From an uncultured Prevotellaceae bacterium (GTDB taxonomy: Bacteria; Bacteroidota; Bacteroidia; Bacteroidales; Bacteroidaceae): 35,058 nucleotides of DNA. Under the pieces are notes generated by a model. That model searched no databases. It was given only the letters and a program-made list of their open reading frames with translations, and was not told where the DNA came from. The translations under genes and the position numbers were made by a program. The stretch spans positions 1 through 35,058 of the forward strand of contig CACYKE010000064.1 of NCBI GenBank assembly GCA_902774925.1, given 5' to 3'. Every line of letters begins with the position of its first letter. The first letter of the stretch is position 1. Below, piece after piece: positions 23,701 to 30,567 of this stretch.

Positions 23701-24952
23701 GCCACGCAGCTATGCCGACCAGTACAACCTGATTGCCTCTGGAGTGGGTCATCATATCCACGAGAGTCGTTGGCTTAGAGACACCACCTATCTTGACCAG
23801 ATTATGAACACCTGGTACAAAGGTAACGAGGGCAAACCAATGAAGAAAATTGCGAATTATTCCTCATGGATGGCGCATTCGTTGTGGGGTCGTTATCTGG
23901 TGGATGGTCGCAAAAATTGGATTGTCTCTATGTTGCCTTCATTGGAGTGGGAATACAACCACTGGGAGACGACACATACTCGTGAGGGAGGCCTTTATTG
24001 GCAGGCTGACGTGCAGGATGCGATGGAAGAAACTATCTCAGGCGGTCGTAAGAAGAAATACCTGCGCCCCAGCATCAATGCCTATATGTATGGCAACGCG
24101 TATGCCATCGGCAAGATCTTTGCGCTTGCCGATTCTGTCGGCAAGTCCCGCATCTACTTCGCCAAGGCCGAAGACCTCAGCGAAAAGGTACACGCAAAAC
24201 TATGGAACGAGCAACACCAGTTCTTTGAGACCCATCGTATCGATTCCAGCGCCAACGTTCGCGAGGCAATTGGCTTCCTGCCTTGGTACACCCACATGGC
24301 CTATGATGAACCGAAATACAGTGTCGCATGGCTTCAGGCTGGCGACCCACAGGGTTTCTCTGCCCCTTATGGACAGACCACTGCCGAACGCCGTCATCCG
24401 CTGTTCCGTACTCATGGTACAGGCAAGTGTGAGTGGGACGGTGCGGTATGGCCTTTTGCCACCAGTCAGACGCTCACCGCTATGGCCAATTTTATTAATG
24501 ACTACACTAATGTGCCCAGCGGTTTTCCCACTGGGACCCTCGATTCCCTTTATTTCGCCGAATTAGAAAAATACATGCAGAGCCAGCACATGCGAGGCAA
24601 ACCCTATATCGGTGAATATCTCGACGAAACGACGGGTTATTGGTTGAAGGGCGACCAAGAACGCTCTCGTTACTACAACCATTCTACGTGGAACGACCTT
24701 ATCATTACTGGACTCTGTGGCCTGCGTCCTCGTGCAGACAATACCCTACAGGTCAATCCTTTATTGCCAAAAGACAAGTGGGATTACTTCTGTCTCGATA
24801 ACGTGCTGTATCATGGGCATAACCTCACGATACTTTACGACAAGGACGGTTCACGCTATCATGCGGGTAAAGGGCTTCGCATCTATGTTGACGGGCAGTT
24901 GAAAGGCCAGCGCGACGACTTAGGTAAAATCATTATTCCGAATGTACTATGA
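20765..24952 (+). CDS. Multimodular glycoside hydrolase: GH43-like + sialidase-like (GH143-like) + GH142-like
   Basis: A 1395-residue secreted protein (signal peptide cleaved after A20). Residues about 22-295 form a GH43-like five-blade propeller with D69-P-S-I-I, W-A-P-E-L-F-W-D-D (about 123-131) and M-E237-G-P-T. Residues about 300-690 look like a sialidase-type propeller with Asp-box-like repeats (S-K-N-G-Y-S-W; S-A-D-G-G-L-T-W). About 700-895 is a concanavalin-like sandwich. About 900-1395 is an (alpha/alpha)6 domain with E-W-D-G-A-V-W-P-F. The last parts resemble the B. thetaiotaomicron RG-II enzyme BT1020 (GH143/GH142; DHA hydrolase and beta-L-arabinofuranosidase) as I recall it. A degenerate TCTAGANNN tract encodes a Ser/Arg-rich stretch at about 485-498. 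It overlaps GH78 by ATGA. Confidence 0.75.
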   Translation: MMKRFSVFFLLLTAFLMVSAQQKVYISTSFHEPATDGLRFIYSYDGWNWQQIDGIWLRPEVGQQKVMRDPSIIRTPDGMFHLVWTSSWRGDRGFGYACSKDLVHWSEQRFIEVMTDTTTVNVWAPELFWDDVKQQAVIVWASCIPGKFPDGQEEHKNNHRLYYTTTKDFKRFAPTKLMIEPGFSCIDATLVKRGKNDYVMVLKDNTRPERDIKVAYAKSPYGPWSKASEPFTGKMMEGPTTVKVKDGWLIYYDRYQLKDFGAHFTKDFVSFEDVSDKVSVPDLHKHGTIFEADETILNGLLNARKVHYTGKTLSNPNRHDGGLSPVVGVHNIQILRANREHPSEANGNGWTYNHQPMMAYHNDQFYIHYLCDPKDEHVPPSHTLYQTSKNGYSWSNPQILFPEVQVPEGFQKPNRPEKAHDLIAIMHQRVGWYISKSGQLWALGNYGVAFDKKDDPNDGNGLGRVIREVKKDGTLGPIYFIYLNSNYSRYRTSRNTRAPFPYYTKAPKDVKAACEEILTNPRYRMQWVEEADRNDPLIPLHKEYKAYCDYTLPDGQIAALWKHALTSTSADGGLTWAQPVERAKGFVNSNAKIWGQRLSDGTYATIYNPSEYRWPLAISLSKDGYEYTTLNLVQGEVPPMRYGGNYKSYGPQYVRGIQEGNGIPKDSDLWVAYSMNKEDMWVAHIPVPVQTEAHSHADGTEFRVGEISDLATWNIYSPVMAPVSLNDGWLTLSDSDPFDYARVERKIPATKELKVSFDLKAGQSSHGLLQIEFLDAHGTACSRIELTDEGQMRCKGGARYGGLGKYEANKTYHLEAILSVSKRMIEVFINGKKAGQRMFFAPVEAIERVMFRTGAKRRFPDIDTPADWDGTLENAGATDPIATYAFANFKTESLDENATAAFLKYDDYKHYVDYFNTMESETIVQAIPNAKAWEWMQANVPLFDCPDRDFEEMWYFRWWTLRKHIKQTPVGYAMTEFLVPRSYADQYNLIASGVGHHIHESRWLRDTTYLDQIMNTWYKGNEGKPMKKIANYSSWMAHSLWGRYLVDGRKNWIVSMLPSLEWEYNHWETTHTREGGLYWQADVQDAMEETISGGRKKKYLRPSINAYMYGNAYAIGKIFALADSVGKSRIYFAKAEDLSEKVHAKLWNEQHQFFETHRIDSSANVREAIGFLPWYTHMAYDEPKYSVAWLQAGDPQGFSAPYGQTTAERRHPLFRTHGTGKCEWDGAVWPFATSQTLTAMANFINDYTNVPSGFPTGTLDSLYFAELEKYMQSQHMRGKPYIGEYLDETTGYWLKGDQERSRYYNHSTWNDLIITGLCGLRPRADNTLQVNPLLPKDKWDYFCLDNVLYHGHNLTILYDKDGSRYHAGKGLRIYVDGQLKGQRDDLGKIIIPNVL
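22217..22258. repeat. Degenerate in-frame TCTAGANNN repeat inside the large glycosidase
   Basis: Units start at 22217, 22226, 22241 and 22250, with period 9 apart from one extra 6-base step, and each is in the gene's codon phase, so the peptide reads as Ser-Arg-x repeats. It matches the intergenic tract at 2536-2571. Confidence 0.8.
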
Positions 24953-27315
24953 GACGACTGCGCATTAGTATATTACTGATTATATCCTTCATATCATTTT
25001 GTCCTGCAAAGGCACAAAATGTTTTTGGTGATGCCAAGTGGATTGGTGCCATTACGAAGGCTGATGCCAAGACACCTGAGGGACGTCACTATACTGGCAG
25101 TGTACTCAAAGAGAGCAAGGCAGAGTGGGATCAAGCTGACCCGCTGTCGCGCAGAAGTATCATTTTGCGTCGTAGCTTTTGGCCATATAAAACGGTAAAA
25201 CATGCCGAGCTGCGTATCTGTGGATTGGGATTCTACGAAGCGACCATCAACGGCAAGAAAGTTGGTGAATCAGAGTTTGCCCCAGCCTGGAGCGACTATG
25301 ACAAGACGGTATATTTCAACACCTATGACGTCACCGAATATATTCATTCAGGCGACAACGAGTTGCGTGTGTTATTAGGCAACGGTTTCTATAACGAGCA
25401 AGGCGGCAGATATACCAAGTTGAAGGTGTCGTTTGGTCCCCCAACGCTACTTTATTTCCTTTATGTCATTTATGAGGACGATATGCGTGAACACGTCTTC
25501 AGTGACGAAAAATGGCAATGGACAGAAAGCCCTGTGACCTTTAACAGCATCTATGGTGGTGAGGATTATGATGCGCGCTTGGAAGTGGGGAGTCAGATGG
25601 AAGAAGGCAGATGGAAACCCGTCGTAGTGATGGAAGGTCCCAAGGGTAGCTTATGTCCACAGATAGCCCACCCCGTAAAAATCATGGAGCGCTATGGGGT
25701 AAAAGAGACGTTGCGCAAGGATTCCATCCTTGTGCTCGATATGGGTCAAAACCTTGCAGGCTATCCTGAAATCACCGTTCAGGGCAACGCTGGTCAATGG
25801 CTCATACTCATTCCAGGTGAAACGCTGGACAAGGACGGGCTAGTGAATCAGCGTCAGACAGGACGTCCGCACTATTATACCTATACCCTTAAAGGTAGAA
25901 ATAACGGAATGACGAAACAACGGAATGACGAAGAAGTGTGGCATCCACGGTTCTCCTATTATTCGTTTAGATATTTGCAGATTGAGGGCGACATTGATGT
26001 ATTGAAGAAGGTAGAGTCATGCTTTGTGTATAACTCCGCTGAACGTATCGGCTCATTTGAGTGCAGCAACCCACGCATCAATGCTACCCATCAATTGATT
26101 GACCGTGCGATAAGGAGTAACTGGCAGGCTGTATGGACCGATTGCCCCTCGCGCGAAAAACTCGGTTGGCTGGAACAGGATTGGTTGAACGGTGAGGCAT
26201 TGGTGTACAACTACGACGCTCATAAGATGATGGAGCAAACCATGCAGAACATTGTGGATGCACAGCACGACGACGGTTCTATGCCGGAGATTGCCCCAGA
26301 ATATACGCAGTTTACAGGTACGTGGGCCCGTCCGTTCCAAGAGTCGCCAGAGTGGGGCGGAGCTATCATTGCTTTACCCATGCTTTGCTTGCGTCATTAT
26401 GGTGACCTCGATTTGGCCAACCACCACTACGACGCCATGAAGCGCTATGTAAACTATCTGGCCACACAAGACTCCTGTTACATCTTGCGGCAAGGCTTGG
26501 GCGACTGGTATGACTACGGACCTGGACGGGCTGGTTTCTCAAAGAACACGCCTGTACTTTTGGTCTCGACAGCCCACTACTATCAGTGGATGTGTAACAT
26601 CTATGTGCTAGCCAAGCTGTTAGGACATAAGGAGGATTCCGAACGCTTTAACCTGCGAGCAGACAGCATCCGTCAGTCGTTCAACCGTACTTTCTACGAT
26701 TCGCAGAAGAAAACCTATGCTACCGGCAGTCAGTGCTCGCTGGCTTTACCGTTATACCTGAAATTGGTTCCCGATAGCGACTATCAGGCTGTACTTCAGC
26801 ATCTTATCGACGACATCAAAGCCCACGGTAGTCGTCTGACAACAGGTGATGTCGGTAACCGTTACCTTTTCTCCGTACTGATAGAGAACGGCCAGCGCGA
26901 ACTGCTCTACACGATGCTAAACCACGACGATGTGCCAGGATACGGCTATCAGATAAAGAAAGGTCACACCACGTTGACAGAACAATGGGATCCTGATATG
27001 GGGGCATCAATGAACCACTTCATGATGGCGCATATTGAGAATTTCCTGATTCCTGACCTCTTGGGCATTCAGCGTACAGGTGATTTGATAGAAATCGAAC
27101 CTCATCCTGTTGGTGACATCGTCTGGTGCAAGGGTTCAACAATGAGTGCCCATGGCCCTGTCAAAGTGGAATGGCATATCGATAAAGATGTCTTTACACT
27201 GGATATTGACATTCCCGAGGGAGGCTTTGCCGATGTCTATATGCCTTTCTCCGGCCATGCGGAAAGTGTGACGGAGGGACATCATAAAATAACGGAGAAG
27301 ATTACTAAGCCGTAA
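24949..27315 (+). CDS. Alpha-L-rhamnosidase (GH78)
   Basis: A 788-residue exported enzyme (signal peptide ending A-K-A|Q, about residue 22) that removes terminal alpha-L-rhamnose from glycans. An N-terminal beta-rich lectin-like part (G-L-G-F-Y-E-A-T-I-N-G-K-K-V-G) precedes the (alpha/alpha)6 barrel. W-T-D398-C-P-S-R-E403-K-L-G-W carries the expected acid residues and T-T-L-T-E678-Q-W-D-P carries the expected base Glu, followed by S-M-N-H-F. Start and upstream stop overlap (ATGA), so it is co-translated with the multimodular glycosidase. A four-unit octamer repeat at 25900-25931 encodes a polar insert just before W-H-P-R-F-S-Y-Y-S-F-R-Y. Confidence 0.93.
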   Translation: MRRLRISILLIISFISFCPAKAQNVFGDAKWIGAITKADAKTPEGRHYTGSVLKESKAEWDQADPLSRRSIILRRSFWPYKTVKHAELRICGLGFYEATINGKKVGESEFAPAWSDYDKTVYFNTYDVTEYIHSGDNELRVLLGNGFYNEQGGRYTKLKVSFGPPTLLYFLYVIYEDDMREHVFSDEKWQWTESPVTFNSIYGGEDYDARLEVGSQMEEGRWKPVVVMEGPKGSLCPQIAHPVKIMERYGVKETLRKDSILVLDMGQNLAGYPEITVQGNAGQWLILIPGETLDKDGLVNQRQTGRPHYYTYTLKGRNNGMTKQRNDEEVWHPRFSYYSFRYLQIEGDIDVLKKVESCFVYNSAERIGSFECSNPRINATHQLIDRAIRSNWQAVWTDCPSREKLGWLEQDWLNGEALVYNYDAHKMMEQTMQNIVDAQHDDGSMPEIAPEYTQFTGTWARPFQESPEWGGAIIALPMLCLRHYGDLDLANHHYDAMKRYVNYLATQDSCYILRQGLGDWYDYGPGRAGFSKNTPVLLVSTAHYYQWMCNIYVLAKLLGHKEDSERFNLRADSIRQSFNRTFYDSQKKTYATGSQCSLALPLYLKLVPDSDYQAVLQHLIDDIKAHGSRLTTGDVGNRYLFSVLIENGQRELLYTMLNHDDVPGYGYQIKKGHTTLTEQWDPDMGASMNHFMMAHIENFLIPDLLGIQRTGDLIEIEPHPVGDIVWCKGSTMSAHGPVKVEWHIDKDVFTLDIDIPEGGFADVYMPFSGHAESVTEGHHKITEKITKP
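25900..25931. repeat. In-frame octamer tandem repeat x4 inside GH78
   Basis: Units aataacgg, aatgacga, aacaacgg, aatgacga with period 8 translate as a polar Asn/Gly/Lys/Glu-rich segment. The same octamer family lies between genes at 11565-11596, 13131-13162 and 15799-15838. Confidence 0.85.
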
Positions 27316-27319
27316 TTGA

Positions 27320-27964
27320 TTAGCGTTTTTTTCGCTTATAGCACTTCTCAAACGTGCAGAGTCCGCAGGTATAGTCCAACTTGCGCACTTCACGTCCTAC
27401 ACCCATGATACCACTGACACTCTTGATGGGTATCATAAGCGACGAATCAGTAAGTTGGACACCACACGTATGACTATCAAACAAAGGGAAGAGCATTTGC
27501 TGTTGGGCGACGTGCCAACCGCAATAGCCCGGCGAAAAACGGTTGGTATGCTTCCATCCAAGTTTGTCGATGTTTTCCTGTAGGACCAGTTCCATCTGGT
27601 CGGCACATTTCTCAGCAATCACCGACCCTAACGCGTCGGCAATAAACACACGAACCATGTCGCCTTCTTGTTTCAGGCGTTGTTGGAAGGATTCGAATTC
27701 CGTTCCGCTGGTACAAATAAACAGGGTGTAAGCCTCAGCACCTTGCAACTGGCGTTCGATAATCCTGCCCATTTCAAAGGGCGGTAACGCTTGTGTGACA
27801 AAGAAACAAAACTGGGGGCGCAACCATGCTCGCACGTCGTCCATCAGACGCAGAGTTTCACGCTGTGTCGCCTCGTCCGGTTCCACACCATGATACCCCA
27901 TCTGTTCATAAACGTCAGAAGGGACAATGCCTAGTTGGTCGTATGTCAGCGTTTTCTCTGTCAT
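27320..27964 (-). CDS. Stand-alone MetH activation-domain-like protein
   Basis: A 214-residue protein resembling the AdoMet-binding reactivation domain of cobalamin-dependent methionine synthase, encoded alone. N-R-F-S-P-G-Y-C-G-W-H and T-D-S-S-L-M-I-P-I-K-S-V-S-G-I-M-G match the family's AdoMet-site blocks. The C-terminus adds a Cys cluster C-G-L-C-T-F-E-K-C and a basic tail, suggesting a metal or cluster site not found in MetH. The start is set at 27964 because a promoter -7 element (27991-27999) lies upstream and would rule out the ATG at 28021. It converges on GH78 with a 4-base gap and is unrelated in function to its neighbours. Confidence 0.85.
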   Translation of the reverse strand: MTEKTLTYDQLGIVPSDVYEQMGYHGVEPDEATQRETLRLMDDVRAWLRPQFCFFVTQALPPFEMGRIIERQLQGAEAYTLFICTSGTEFESFQQRLKQEGDMVRVFIADALGSVIAEKCADQMELVLQENIDKLGWKHTNRFSPGYCGWHVAQQQMLFPLFDSHTCGVQLTDSSLMIPIKSVSGIMGVGREVRKLDYTCGLCTFEKCYKRKKR

Positions 27965-27968
27965 TGCG

Positions 27969-27977
27969 TACTTTTGC
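27969..27977 (+). promoter_or_regulatory. Candidate -7 element for the aldolase/symporter genes
   Basis: TACTTTTGC on the plus strand matches the -7 consensus but lacks a clear -33 element. It lies 14 bases from the opposite-strand element at 27991-27999. Confidence 0.45.
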
Positions 27978-27990
27978 AGTCTTTCAGTCT

Positions 27991-27999
27991 GCAAAATTA
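27991..27999 (-). promoter_or_regulatory. -7 element for the MetH-activation-like gene
   Basis: TAATTTTGC on the minus strand, 27 bases upstream of the ATG at 27964; a TTTTG (28023-28019) is at the right distance for a -33 element. Confidence 0.6.
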
Positions 28000-28074
28000 C
28001 GCAAAAAAACTCAGATGACAAAACAATATGCCGTCCGTCTTAATAAAAACGAACTAAAAAAAGCTAATAGAACA

Positions 28075-29013
28075 ATGGAAACAAGATTCAAGAAGCCCCT
28101 GAGTGGCATCATACCACCATTGGTAACACCTCTGAAGAATAACGAGACGCTCGACGTAGAGAGCCTTGAACGACTCATTGAACACCTCATCGAAGGTGGT
28201 GTACACGGACTCTTCGTATTGGGAACGACAGGCGAGGAGCAAAGCCTGTCATACGATGTACGCAAACAGATGATCAAGGAGTCGTGTCGTATCAATCGCG
28301 GTCGTCTGCCTCTGTTGGCGTGTATCACGGATACGAGTATTGAGGAGAGCATCCGTCTGGCTCGCAAGGCAGCTGATTATGGAGCTGACGGGGTGGTATC
28401 AGCGCCTCCATATTACTTTGCAACGGGTCAGCCCGAACTGGCTCAGTTCTATGAGGAACTGGTGCCTCAGTTGCCGCTTCCCGTGTTCTTATATAATATG
28501 CCTTCGCACGTCAAGGTGAGCTTCGCACCTGATACCGTTGCCCGTATTGCGAAAAACGAGCAGGTCGTGGGTTTCAAGGACTCCAGTGCCAATGCCGTTT
28601 ACTTCCAAAGCGTGATGTACAAGATGCAGCATCGTCCAGACTTCGCCATGCTCGTAGGTCCTGAGGAGATTACAGGCGAATGTGTGCTCTTAGGTGCGCA
28701 AGGCGGCATCAACGGCGGAGCCAACATGTTCCCAGAACTCTATGTGGCGATGTACAATGCTGCCTCCGCTCGCGACATCAATCGCGTGCTCGACCTGCAA
28801 CAGCTCATCATGCAGATTTCTACGACGATATACACCGTTGGCCGTCACGGCTCCAGCTACCTGAAAGGTTTGAAGTGCGCCCTCTCGCTGCTGGGTATCA
28901 TCAACGACGACTTCGTAGCTTCTCCGTTCTATAAGTTCGAGGCACCAGAACGTGACAAAATCCGTCAGGCCCTCGACGCTCTACCCATCAAGAATGGCAA
29001 GCTATGCATCTGA
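28075..29013 (+). CDS. DHDPS/N-acetylneuraminate-lyase family aldolase
   Basis: A 312-residue class I aldolase of the DapA/NanA family. Enzymes of this family form a Schiff base between a lysine and a 2-keto acid and make or break a bond to pyruvate. G-T-T-G-E-E (carboxylate-binding), L-Y140-N-M-P and G-F-K168-D-S-S (Schiff-base Lys) are present. The ATG at 28075 gives the normal N-terminus (K-P-L-S-G-I-I-P-P-L-V-T-P-L); an in-frame ATG at 28015 would add 20 residues. It overlaps the next symporter by 10 bases and follows two glycosidases, so cleavage of a 2-keto-3-deoxy sugar acid such as Kdo, DHA or a rhamnose-derived acid is likelier than lysine synthesis (inference). Confidence 0.88.
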   Translation: METRFKKPLSGIIPPLVTPLKNNETLDVESLERLIEHLIEGGVHGLFVLGTTGEEQSLSYDVRKQMIKESCRINRGRLPLLACITDTSIEESIRLARKAADYGADGVVSAPPYYFATGQPELAQFYEELVPQLPLPVFLYNMPSHVKVSFAPDTVARIAKNEQVVGFKDSSANAVYFQSVMYKMQHRPDFAMLVGPEEITGECVLLGAQGGINGGANMFPELYVAMYNAASARDINRVLDLQQLIMQISTTIYTVGRHGSSYLKGLKCALSLLGIINDDFVASPFYKFEAPERDKIRQALDALPIKNGKLCI

Positions 29014-30524
29014 TTGATTTCATAGTCTTCATTGCCTTCACGCTGGGTGTTGTCGTCTTCGGCTGTTCGTTCTTCAAGAAAGGCTCCAGCGCCGACGAGT
29101 TCACCTCTGCGGGGCATTCTATTCCTGGCTGGGTGGTGGGTATGTCCATTTTTGCCACCTACGTCAGTAGCATCTCGTACATCGGCTATCCGGGCAAGGC
29201 GTTTGCAGCTGATTGGAATGCCTTTGTATTCTCACTGTCCATACCCATTGCCTCCTACTTTGCCGCCAAGTATTTCGTGCCGTTCTATCGTCATTCAGGT
29301 TCCGTTTCGGCCTATACGTTTTTGGAAGAGAAATTTGGCGCCTGGGCTCGACTCTATGCCTCGGCATGCTACCTGTTGACGCAGATTGCACGCATGGGTT
29401 CGATACTTTATCTACTGGCCGTACCGATGTATATCCTCATGGGCTGGGACATGCACACCGTCATCATCCTCACGTCCATTGGCATCATCATTTACTCGAT
29501 GATGGGCGGCTTGAAAGCTGTCATCTGGGCAGACGCCATACAGGGTATTATATTAATAGGTGGAGCCGTACTGTGTCTGGCCATCCTGATGTTCTCAATG
29601 CCAGAGGGACCGATGCAGACCTTTGAACTCGCGGCAAACAGTCCCATGGGCAATAAGTTCTCGCTGGGTGCCTTTACGTCCGACCTGACCACATCGACGT
29701 TCTGGGTATGTCTCATCTACGGTATTTTTATCAACCTCCAGAACTATGGTATCGACCAAAACTATGTGCAACGCTACCATGCAGCAAAGACGGACAAGGA
29801 CGCGAAGTTTTCGGCACTCTTCGGAGGCTATCTCTTTATCCCTGTCTCGGCGTTGTTCTTTCTTATAGGCTCGGCACTTTACTCGTACTATCAGGCAGGT
29901 GTGGCACCCTTGCCAGCAGAGATTCAGGCTAAGCCCGACTACGTCTTCCCTTACTTCATCGTCAATGGATTGCCCGTAGGCTTGCGTGGTTTGCTTATCG
30001 CCTCGATTTTCGCAGCTGGCATGTCGACCGTATCAACCAGTGTCACCTCTGCAGCAACGATTATCCTGACGGACTATGTGCGCCCCTTCTTTCTGAAGGC
30101 TCGCAAGGTTACTGACCGTTTGCGCCATCACGATCCAGAAGATCATCATAAGCATCAGAAGTTAGAGTTAGCTGTGGTGCGCTTTTCCAGTTTTGGCGTA
30201 GGTATGTTAGGTGCCTGTGTGGCTATTGCGATGCTCTCGGTAGAAAGCATCATCGACGCTTGGTGGACGCTCAGCTCAATATTCAGCGGAGGTATGCTCG
30301 GCCTCTTCCTGCTGGGCTGTATCCCTCAGAAAATCAATCGTCTGGCGGCCTTCTTAGGTTGCGTCGCAGGCATTGTGGTCATTGCGTGGATATCATTAGC
30401 TTCCATGTGGGATTTGCCAGGCATCCATCTGCATCCCTATCTAGCCATCGTACTCGGCACGACGGTCATCTTCCTGACAGGATTCCTCGTCACTTTTTTG
30501 CGTTTTTCTTCTCGTCTTCGATAG
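29004..30524 (+). CDS. Sodium:solute symporter (SSS family), second
   Basis: A 506-residue membrane protein with about 13 hydrophobic helices. SSS features are S-A-D-E-F-T-S-A-G-H-S-I-P-G-W-V, the M-M-G-G-L-K-A-V-I-W-A-D-A-I-Q-G motif, the mid-protein Q-N-Y-V-Q-R-Y and S-I-F-A-A-G-M-S-T-V-S-T-S-V-T-S-A near residue 340 in the sodium-site region. It is of the branch that includes sugar and sialic-acid carriers rather than the type at 11605-13131. The 10-base overlap with the aldolase implies the substrate is that enzyme's substrate; a 2-keto-3-deoxy sugar acid is my inference. The sufS promoter begins directly after its stop. Confidence 0.92.
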   Translation: MHLIDFIVFIAFTLGVVVFGCSFFKKGSSADEFTSAGHSIPGWVVGMSIFATYVSSISYIGYPGKAFAADWNAFVFSLSIPIASYFAAKYFVPFYRHSGSVSAYTFLEEKFGAWARLYASACYLLTQIARMGSILYLLAVPMYILMGWDMHTVIILTSIGIIIYSMMGGLKAVIWADAIQGIILIGGAVLCLAILMFSMPEGPMQTFELAANSPMGNKFSLGAFTSDLTTSTFWVCLIYGIFINLQNYGIDQNYVQRYHAAKTDKDAKFSALFGGYLFIPVSALFFLIGSALYSYYQAGVAPLPAEIQAKPDYVFPYFIVNGLPVGLRGLLIASIFAAGMSTVSTSVTSAATIILTDYVRPFFLKARKVTDRLRHHDPEDHHKHQKLELAVVRFSSFGVGMLGACVAIAMLSVESIIDAWWTLSSIFSGGMLGLFLLGCIPQKINRLAAFLGCVAGIVVIAWISLASMWDLPGIHLHPYLAIVLGTTVIFLTGFLVTFLRFSSRLR

Positions 30525-30532
30525 AAAAGTAT

Positions 30533-30541
30533 TATCTTTGC
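30533..30541 (+). promoter_or_regulatory. -7 promoter element of sufS
   Basis: TATCTTTGC matches the -7 consensus and lies 26 bases before the sufS ATG at 30568 and 8 bases after the symporter stop. The -33 region is weak. Confidence 0.6.
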
Positions 30542-30567
30542 AAGCGAAAAGCGAGAACAAAGAAAAA

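Noticed and set aside
23850-24566. Plus-strand frame of 238 codons overlapping the large glycosidase in another phase
   Set aside because: Translation is Arg/Ser/Pro-rich noise, while the main frame shows conserved GH142-like sequence.
28075-29013. Naming the aldolase dapA
   Set aside because: Family residues are shared by many pyruvate aldolases, and the glycosidase/symporter context argues against lysine synthesis.
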